Part shown: in pieces, positions 55,820 to 61,592 of the stretch
Numbering within the stretch: position 1 is the stretch's first letter
How the letters are laid out: each line of letters begins with the position of its first letter
Position numbers and translations under genes: made by a program
Origin: Limnovirga soli
GTDB taxonomy: Bacteria > Bacteroidota > Bacteroidia > Chitinophagales > Chitinophagaceae
DNA: 64,000 bases
Direction: 5' to 3'
Assembly (NCBI RefSeq): GCF_013106755.1
Contig: NZ_WHPF01000004.1
Coordinates: 372,001-436,000, forward strand
Notes under the pieces: model-generated
Database searches by the model: none
Seen by the model: only the letters and a program-made list of their open reading frames with translations
What the model was told of the DNA's origin: nothing

Positions 55820-57157
55820 TTATACATCCTGCATTTCCGTTGCCCAATTATCCCTGTCATCGGGCGCAAATTTCCAGGGTGCAAAATTATTCTCTGTATT
55901 ACTAAACATGCCGTTCCATTCCTGAGGTGCATTGCTTTCCTCCATTACAAGATAACGCCTTAATTCCCCAATAATATCCAGCGGGCTAATGCTAACCGGA
56001 CAAGCTTCAACACAAGCATTACAGGTAGTACAGGCACGTATTTCTTCCTCGGAAATATAATCCCTTAATAAGGATTTGTCGTCGTTTATAAAACTACCGT
56101 TTGCATTAATTATTTTACCCACTTCCTCTGCACGGTCACGGGTTTTCATCATGATAGCCCTGGGGCTTAATTGTTTACCCGTAATATTAGCCGGGCAAGC
56201 GGCAGTGCAGCGGCCACACTCAGTGCAGCTATAGGCATCTAATAAATTTTTCCAGCTTAAATCAAATATGTCTTTGGCGCCAAATTTTTTAGGCGTATCG
56301 GTTGTTGAAATATTTGTGGGAGCCAACTCCGGCTGCATGGCATAAAGAACTTCATTTTGAATCTCGGGCATATTATCCATTTTGCCCTGAGGCTGTAAAG
56401 GTGCATAGTAGGCATTTGGAAAAGCAAGTAAAATATGCAGGTGTTTGGAATAGGGGAGGTAATTTAAAAAAGAAAGTATTCCTAAAATGTGTAACCACCA
56501 GCAAACTCTTTCCAATATTTCCAAACCCTCGTTGGAAATGCTGCCCAATACAGGTTGCAAAACCCCTGATATAGAGAAGTTGCCAGTCATATGCCCGGCA
56601 TAATGGCCATATCCACGCTGCTGTAATAAGGTATCAGCCGCATTCATGGTTAAAAAAAGCGTCATTAAAATTATTTCTGTAAGCAGAATATAATTAGCAT
56701 CGCTGCGTGGCCAGCCATTTAGGTCTTTACTTATAAAACGGCGTAGCTGTAATATATTTCTTCTGATTAAAAATACAATGCATACAAGTAAAACACCTGC
56801 CGCCAGCCATTCAAAAGCATTAATAAGAAAACTATATAATGGTATTGGAAATACACTAATAAACAACCGATGAGTGCCAAGTACACCATCCAGTACAATT
56901 TCTAATACCTCCAGATTAATAATGATAAAACCAGCATAAATAATAAAATGCATCACCGCCACCAACGGGTTTTTAAACATTTTTTTTTGTCCGAATGCGA
57001 GTAAAAGCACATTTCGCCATCGTTGTGCAGGATTATTTAGTATCGCCTCTTCTCTGCCCAGCAGTATATTTCTTTTAATCTCCTTAATTTTTTTGCTAAA
57101 AAGCCAGGCGGCTATGGCAATACAAAGGATAAAAGCTATCTGAAAAATGATTTGCAT
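55820..57157 (-). CDS. Membrane-bound Fe-S oxidoreductase (HdrC/NarI-like)
   Basis: This 445-aa protein has five or so N-terminal helices (residues 1-260), including His residues suited to b haem, like the NarI/HdrE membrane part. A cytoplasmic 4Fe-4S dicluster follows (CTECGRCTAACP and CTTCNACVEACP). It may pass electrons between menaquinone and a soluble partner. In other Bacteroidota this gene is usually followed by an HdrB-like cysteine-rich-domain gene. That partner is absent here; a repeat copy lies on each side instead. The exact reaction is unknown. Confidence 0.85.
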   Translation of the reverse strand: MQIIFQIAFILCIAIAAWLFSKKIKEIKRNILLGREEAILNNPAQRWRNVLLLAFGQKKMFKNPLVAVMHFIIYAGFIIINLEVLEIVLDGVLGTHRLFISVFPIPLYSFLINAFEWLAAGVLLVCIVFLIRRNILQLRRFISKDLNGWPRSDANYILLTEIILMTLFLTMNAADTLLQQRGYGHYAGHMTGNFSISGVLQPVLGSISNEGLEILERVCWWLHILGILSFLNYLPYSKHLHILLAFPNAYYAPLQPQGKMDNMPEIQNEVLYAMQPELAPTNISTTDTPKKFGAKDIFDLSWKNLLDAYSCTECGRCTAACPANITGKQLSPRAIMMKTRDRAEEVGKIINANGSFINDDKSLLRDYISEEEIRACTTCNACVEACPVSISPLDIIGELRRYLVMEESNAPQEWNGMFSNTENNFAPWKFAPDDRDNWATEMQDV

Positions 57158-57220
57158 ATACCTGTTTTTATGTTTGTGCCACTGTTGTAATAATTATATT
57201 TTGCCCGGCATTTTGCTGCA

Positions 57221-57246
57221 GTTGAAGAGTGCGACGCAAGTAAAGC
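57221..57246 (-). repeat. Dispersed repeat, reverse copy 12
   Basis: GTTGAAGAGTGCGACGCAAG then TAAAGC. The outer arm ATTTTGCCAGGCTAATAA is at about 57260. Its core end (TTCAAC) matches copy 27456. Confidence 0.9.
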
Positions 57247-57322
57247 TTCATTATAGCTATTTTGCCAGGCTAATAACATTGGCTGTTATTTATATTATGC
57301 TAAGATAGACTTTTGGCTGTTT

Positions 57323-57337
57323 ACAAACTTAGTTTGT
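57323..57337. promoter_or_regulatory. Candidate operator upstream of the phosphoribosyltransferase gene
   Basis: A perfect 15-bp palindrome ACAAACT-T-AGTTTGT, 8 bp before the -7 box and so over the -33 region. A dimeric repressor is the likely ligand; none can be named. Confidence 0.5.
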
Positions 57338-57345
57338 GAATGCTT

Positions 57346-57353
57346 TACATTTG
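57346..57353 (+). promoter_or_regulatory. -7 promoter box of the phosphoribosyltransferase/mutase genes
   Basis: An exact TACATTTG, 37 bp upstream of the ATG at 57391, next to the palindrome at 57323-57337. Confidence 0.55.
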
Positions 57354-57390
57354 GAAATAATTTCCTTTTTTTACACAATAAACCGTTTAC

Positions 57391-57897
57391 ATGAGCGATA
57401 AAAAAAGTATTTTAAATAAAGAGGTAGCTGCGCAAAAATTGCATAGAATGGCATTGGAAGTTGCAGAAAACCTAAGTGGTGATAATGCTGAGCTGATTTT
57501 GATTGGCGTTAGGCAAAGGGGATCGGCCATTGCACAGAAAGTAGGGGCTTTATTGCCTCAATATATGAACGTGCCTATAAAAATTATCTCTATTTTTTTT
57601 GATAAGGACATTCCAAAAGAGATTGAATTAAGTGAACCGGTTGACTTTACAGGAAAAAATGTAATTGTAGTGGATGATGTAAGCAATAGTGGTAAAACAT
57701 TGTTATACGCCATGAAACCCCTACTTGATTTTTACCCAAAAAGCGTACAAACAATGGTGCTGATTGAGCGCATGCATAAACTATATCCTATTAAGCCAGA
57801 TTATGTTGGCCTGTCTTTAGCTACCACCAAAGAAGACCTTGTACACATTGATGTAGAGAATGGCGAAATAACCGGAGTGGTGGTTTCGTCGGAATAA
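57391..57897 (+). CDS. PyrR-like phosphoribosyltransferase
   Basis: This 168-aa type I phosphoribosyltransferase has the PRPP loop NVIVVDDVSNSGKTL (residues about 89-103) and the N-terminal LIGVRQRGSAIAQKV segment seen in PyrR and related enzymes. PyrR proteins have uracil phosphoribosyltransferase activity, and some also regulate pyr genes by RNA binding. No pyr gene is near, so the RNA-binding role is doubtful. A phosphohexomutase gene follows after 86 bp in the same direction. Confidence 0.85.
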   Translation: MSDKKSILNKEVAAQKLHRMALEVAENLSGDNAELILIGVRQRGSAIAQKVGALLPQYMNVPIKIISIFFDKDIPKEIELSEPVDFTGKNVIVVDDVSNSGKTLLYAMKPLLDFYPKSVQTMVLIERMHKLYPIKPDYVGLSLATTKEDLVHIDVENGEITGVVVSSE

Positions 57898-57983
57898 CAA
57901 TGTCCTTTTATTTCATAAAAAAGCTGCTTTTACCTAATATTAGTCATGAATAATCAGTAAACTTGTTGCATAAAACATACACT

Positions 57984-59711
57984 ATGGATGCCGCTATTGA
58001 AACAAAAGTAAATGCCTGGTTAATTGGAAACTACGACCAGCAAACAAAAGATGAGATTGTTAGATTACAGAAAGATAATCCCGATGAATTAGCAGAAAGT
58101 TTTTACCGCACCCTTGAATTTGGTACTGGCGGTATTCGTGGATTAATGGGTGTAGGCCCCAACAGAATGAATAAATACACCATTGGTGGTGCTACACAGG
58201 GCTTTGCCAATTATTTAAAAAAGACTTTTCCTGATACGGAAATAAAAATGGCTATTGCGCACGATAGCCGCAATAACAGCCGTTTTTTTGCTGAAACAAC
58301 CGCCAATGTATTTGGTGCCAATGGCATAAAGGTTTTTTTATTTGATGCACTAAGACCAACACCTGAGTTAAGTTTTGCCATACGCCATTTAGGTTGTAAT
58401 GGAGGCGTTATTTGTACTGCATCTCATAACCCAAAAGAATATAATGGGTATAAAGCCTATTGGAGCGATGGTGGACAATTGGTACCGCCACACGATAAAA
58501 ATGTAATTACTGAAGTTGAAGCTATTACCAGTGTTGACGATGTAAAATGGTCTGGCGGTGAAGCCAATATTACCATTATTGGTAAAGAAGTAGACGATGC
58601 CTATATAAATATGGTAAAAAGCCTGAGCGTTTACCCCGATGTTATAGCCAAACAACACGATTTAAAAATTGTGTACACATCAATTCATGGTAGCGGTATT
58701 ATGCTGGTGCCCGAGGTGTTAAAATCTTTTGGGTTTACCAATGTGAATATAGTAGAGGAACAAGCTAAACCCGATGGCAACTTTCCTACAGTTGTTTACC
58801 CTAACCCAGAGGAAAGTGAAGCGATGAGTATTGGTCTAAAAAAGGCCAAAGAACTTGATGCCGACATATTATTGGGTACCGACCCCGATGCAGACCGTGT
58901 AGGTATTGCCATAAAAAACCATAAAGGTGAGTGGGTGCTAATGAATGGTAACCAAACCGCGGTATTGGCATTTACCTATATGATAGAAGCCCGCAAAGCC
59001 AAAGGCATTGCGCAGGCCAACGATATGGTGGTTAAAACCATTGTAACAACCGATATGATTAAAGAAGTAGCCCTGCAAAATAATGTGGCCAGCTATGATG
59101 TATTAACCGGTTTTAAATGGATTGCAGAATTAATTAAAGAAAAAGAAGGCATAGAAAATTATGTAATTGGTGGCGAAGAAAGTTTTGGTATGATGGTAGG
59201 CGATAAAGTGCGTGATAAAGATGCCGTATCTGCTGTAGCTTTTCTTTGCGAAATGGCCGCGTACGAAAAAAATCAGCAGAAACCACTGTACGATAAACTG
59301 ATTGAACTATATATTCAGTATGGTTTTTATCTGGAACACCTGATTAGCATCACCAAAAAAGGCATGCGTGGCCAGGAAGAAATTGCTGAGATGATGCAGA
59401 GCTATCGCAATAACCCGCCTTCGGTTATTAATGGCTCAAAAGTGTTGCAATTATTAGATTATCAGCTGCAAATTGGCAAAAACATTCAAACCGGCGAAAC
59501 CTGGGATATTACCTTGCCCAAAAGCAATGTATTACAGTTTATTTTAGAAGATGGCAGCAAAATTTCTGCCCGCCCCAGTGGTACCGAGCCTAAAATTAAA
59601 TTCTACTTTAGTGTAAATACCAGGCTGGCCAGCAAAGAAGAATACGATGCCACACATGAATTACTTGAACAAAGAATAAAGGGTATTATTACCGATATGC
59701 ATCTAAAATAA
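57984..59711 (+). CDS. Phosphoglucomutase/phosphomannomutase-family phosphohexomutase
   Basis: The protein is 575 aa, starting at ATG 57984. A TTG-led extension from 57963 adds seven residues of no family value. Hallmarks are FGTGGIRGLMG, the phosphoserine loop CTASHNPKEYNG (Ser147), the metal loop GTDPDADRVG, the sugar-binding GGEESFG and the C-terminal ARPSGTEPKIKFYF. It shifts phosphate between C1 and C6 of hexoses, linking glycolysis with polysaccharide precursors. It probably shares a promoter with the phosphoribosyltransferase gene and ends in a terminator. Confidence 0.95.
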   Translation: MDAAIETKVNAWLIGNYDQQTKDEIVRLQKDNPDELAESFYRTLEFGTGGIRGLMGVGPNRMNKYTIGGATQGFANYLKKTFPDTEIKMAIAHDSRNNSRFFAETTANVFGANGIKVFLFDALRPTPELSFAIRHLGCNGGVICTASHNPKEYNGYKAYWSDGGQLVPPHDKNVITEVEAITSVDDVKWSGGEANITIIGKEVDDAYINMVKSLSVYPDVIAKQHDLKIVYTSIHGSGIMLVPEVLKSFGFTNVNIVEEQAKPDGNFPTVVYPNPEESEAMSIGLKKAKELDADILLGTDPDADRVGIAIKNHKGEWVLMNGNQTAVLAFTYMIEARKAKGIAQANDMVVKTIVTTDMIKEVALQNNVASYDVLTGFKWIAELIKEKEGIENYVIGGEESFGMMVGDKVRDKDAVSAVAFLCEMAAYEKNQQKPLYDKLIELYIQYGFYLEHLISITKKGMRGQEEIAEMMQSYRNNPPSVINGSKVLQLLDYQLQIGKNIQTGETWDITLPKSNVLQFILEDGSKISARPSGTEPKIKFYFSVNTRLASKEEYDATHELLEQRIKGIITDMHLK

Positions 59712-59728
59712 TAGCTTATTGTTCCCAT

Positions 59729-59767
59729 AAAAAAAGCTGACGGATATTAATTCGTCAGCTTTTTTAT
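59729..59767 (+). terminator. Bidirectional terminator
   Basis: A 12-bp stem AAAAAGCTGACG / CGTCAGCTTTTT with a 10-nt loop, with an A-run before and T-run after. It serves the mutase gene and probably the convergent cysM gene. Confidence 0.9.
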
Positions 59768-59800
59768 TTTTATTTTGAAACCAGCTGTTGTAAAAGAAAT

Positions 59801-59829
59801 AGGCTTTTCTTGTGTCACTCACTTGTACG
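59801..59829 (+). repeat. Dispersed repeat, variant subfamily, forward
   Basis: AGGCTTTTCTTGTGTCACTC and on. The same four changes occur as in 21687 and 25033, but in forward orientation. It has the inner arm ATGCAGCAAAA. No reverse partner lies before the window end. Confidence 0.88.
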
Positions 59830-59852
59830 TTTAGCACAAAATGCAGCAAAAA

Positions 59853-60734
59853 TTAATCAAATAAATCCGAGGATAAATACCTGTCGCCTCTGTCGCAAAT
59901 AATACAAACAATAATGCCCGACTCAATTTCGGTAGATAACTTAATGCCGGCATAAACTGAGCCTCCGCTGCTCATGCCACTAAAAATAGCTTCTTCCCTG
60001 GCAAGGCGTTTTGCCATTATCCGCGCATCTGCTTCATCTACCTCAATTGTTCTATCTATTCTTTCGCGTTTAAAAATTTTAGGTAAATAAGCTTCCGGCC
60101 ATTTACGTATCCCGGGAATATGTGACCCCTCACTGGGCTGGCACCCCACAATTTGAATGGCAGGGTTTTGTTCTTTAAGATAAGCCGAAACACCCATAAT
60201 GGTGCCGGTTGTACCCATTGCAGATACAAAGTGGGTAATTTTTCCATTGGTATCTTTCCAAATTTCGGGTCCGGTTGTAGCATAATGCATAGCTGCATTA
60301 TCGGGGTTGTCAAACTGATTAAGCATCAAATAACCTCCGGCAGCAACTTGTTTACGGGCATAATCTATGGCCCCTTCCATAGATTGTTCTTTTGGGGTAA
60401 GAATTACTTTAGCCCCAAAAGCCTGCATGGTTAAAACCCGCTCTCTTGTAGCATCTTCGGGCATTACTATTTCTATTTCAACACCAAACAGGCTGGCAAT
60501 CATAGCTAATGCGATGCCTGTATTACCACTGGTGGCTTCAATTAACTTAATACCTTGGGTAATTTCTCCACGTTCTAAAGCACCTTTTATCATGCCATAG
60601 GCGGCCCGGTCTTTTACACTGCCTCCGGGGTTATTGCCTTCCATTTTGGCATAAATAGAAACGTTTTTATTGATGGTAACATGTTTAAGTTCTACCAGTG
60701 GGGTATTGCCTACAAGATCTAAAATTCCGGCCAT
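59853..60734 (-). CDS. cysM: Cysteine synthase, CysM type
   Basis: This 293-aa PLP enzyme makes cysteine from O-acetylserine (or O-phosphoserine) and sulfide or thiosulfate. LVGNTPLVEL opens the protein, the PLP Lys41 lies in EGNNPGGSVKDRAA (the CysM form of the motif), EATSGNTGIALA binds the substrate, and GTTGTIMGV holds the PLP phosphate. The C-terminal SGMSSGGSVYAG is typical. The gene appears monocistronic on the minus strand and converges on the mutase gene. Leader sequence upstream contains a structured element at 60776-60857. Confidence 0.94.
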   Translation of the reverse strand: MAGILDLVGNTPLVELKHVTINKNVSIYAKMEGNNPGGSVKDRAAYGMIKGALERGEITQGIKLIEATSGNTGIALAMIASLFGVEIEIVMPEDATRERVLTMQAFGAKVILTPKEQSMEGAIDYARKQVAAGGYLMLNQFDNPDNAAMHYATTGPEIWKDTNGKITHFVSAMGTTGTIMGVSAYLKEQNPAIQIVGCQPSEGSHIPGIRKWPEAYLPKIFKRERIDRTIEVDEADARIMAKRLAREEAIFSGMSSGGSVYAGIKLSTEIESGIIVCIICDRGDRYLSSDLFD

Positions 60735-60775
60735 GTGTATGTTTTTCTATTGCTTTAATAAATGTTTTATTGCGT

Positions 60776-60857
60776 TAGGGATTGGAGCGGAAAGCCCACA
60801 GCCCTAAAAGGGCGAGGACTTGCAGCGTAAAGCCCGACCCGTAAGGGTAACGCCCCA
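60776..60857. repeat. Structured intergenic element with duplicated AGCG-AAAGCCC unit
   Basis: Two related halves follow one another: GGAGCGGAAAGCCC plus the hairpin GCCC-TAAAA-GGGC (60801-60813), then GCAGCGTAAAGCCC plus the hairpin ACCC-GTAA-GGGT (60837-60848). The element is GC-rich against an AT-rich background. Similar AGCGGAAAGCCC-containing intergenic elements recur in Bacteroidota genomes as far as I recall. Its role, RNA or DNA, is unknown, and I cannot place it in an RNA family. Confidence 0.6.
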
Positions 60858-60953
60858 AGATTATAACGGTAAATTATAACACAAGTTCTGTATTATACAG
60901 CAATCTATATAAAAATACAGTTGCTAAAAAGGGAAATAAATATGGTACAACAA

Positions 60954-61247
60954 TTATTGGAGCAGAGAAGCCTTTGCAGAATTGGTATGCGTTCTTTTTT
61001 CAAAGATAGAACGCTGTATTTGCTCTCCATTGGTAAAAAGATGGAAAGAATAGTTGCCCTGGTTGAAAAAACTTAAACGCAACTGCACATTTGGCCCTTT
61101 AAATTGTCCCTGACGGATGGTTTTATCCTCAGAACAACAGATTTTATACTCGAAAGTATTATTACGTAGTGTAGAATGTACTATTTCTACATTCATTAAA
61201 TCGAAAACAACATTACTTAAAGAAGCCGGATAGTTGCTGGGAGCCAT
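60954..61247 (-). CDS. Small protein with a T9SS sorting-domain-like fold, no signal peptide
   Basis: This 97-aa protein begins MAPSNYPASLSNVVFDLMNV and has no signal peptide. The region KTIRQGQFKGPNVQLRLSFFNQGNYSFHLFTNGE recalls the type A C-terminal sorting domain of type IX secretion cargo (a strand with G-x-F/Y-x-x). A sorting domain without a cargo or signal peptide would stay in the cytoplasm. Small cytosolic look-alikes of this kind exist in the phylum, with unknown function. Codon use and a good ATG support it as a real gene. It could be a remnant of a larger gene. Confidence 0.6.
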   Translation of the reverse strand: MAPSNYPASLSNVVFDLMNVEIVHSTLRNNTFEYKICCSEDKTIRQGQFKGPNVQLRLSFFNQGNYSFHLFTNGEQIQRSIFEKRTHTNSAKASLLQ

Positions 61248-61592
61248 TGGATGATTATTAACTCATGTGATGCGATAAAAGTAATTAAAAGAACAAACAG
61301 CGATTAATTTAGCGTATTAGAAAAACATTAAGAAAAATTAACAACATTTTGTAGAATGGCAGATAACCCAGTTTAAACTGCATTCAGGCAATTTGAAACT
61401 AATGAAAAGGGTTGTATAGGGTGTAATAGCCTTTGGCGGGGCTTAATAGATAGATTGGTGCCTGATATTTTATAGCGAATATGTAAAAAGTGGAAAAATA
61501 AAGCGTTAAAGCATTGATTTAAGCTATCTTGAATTTTCAATTTTACATTTTTTACAATAGGTTTGCCACACTTTCAAAAAACCAAAACCGGT
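61248..61592. other. AT-rich divergent intergenic region
   Basis: These 345 bp separate two divergent genes. I see no repeat copy, hairpin or small ORF with support. Imperfect -7 boxes occur towards both genes (TACTTTTA on the minus strand near 61280 and TACATTTT on the plus strand near 61543). Confidence 0.5.

Noticed and set aside
1513-59829. CRISPR array
   Set aside because: The repeats are dispersed by kilobases, occur in both orientations and have no regular spacers or cas genes.
1513-59829. Repeats as transcription terminators
   Set aside because: They occur in convergent, divergent and tandem gaps and before genes as well as after, and they lack T-runs; true terminators lie beside some of them.
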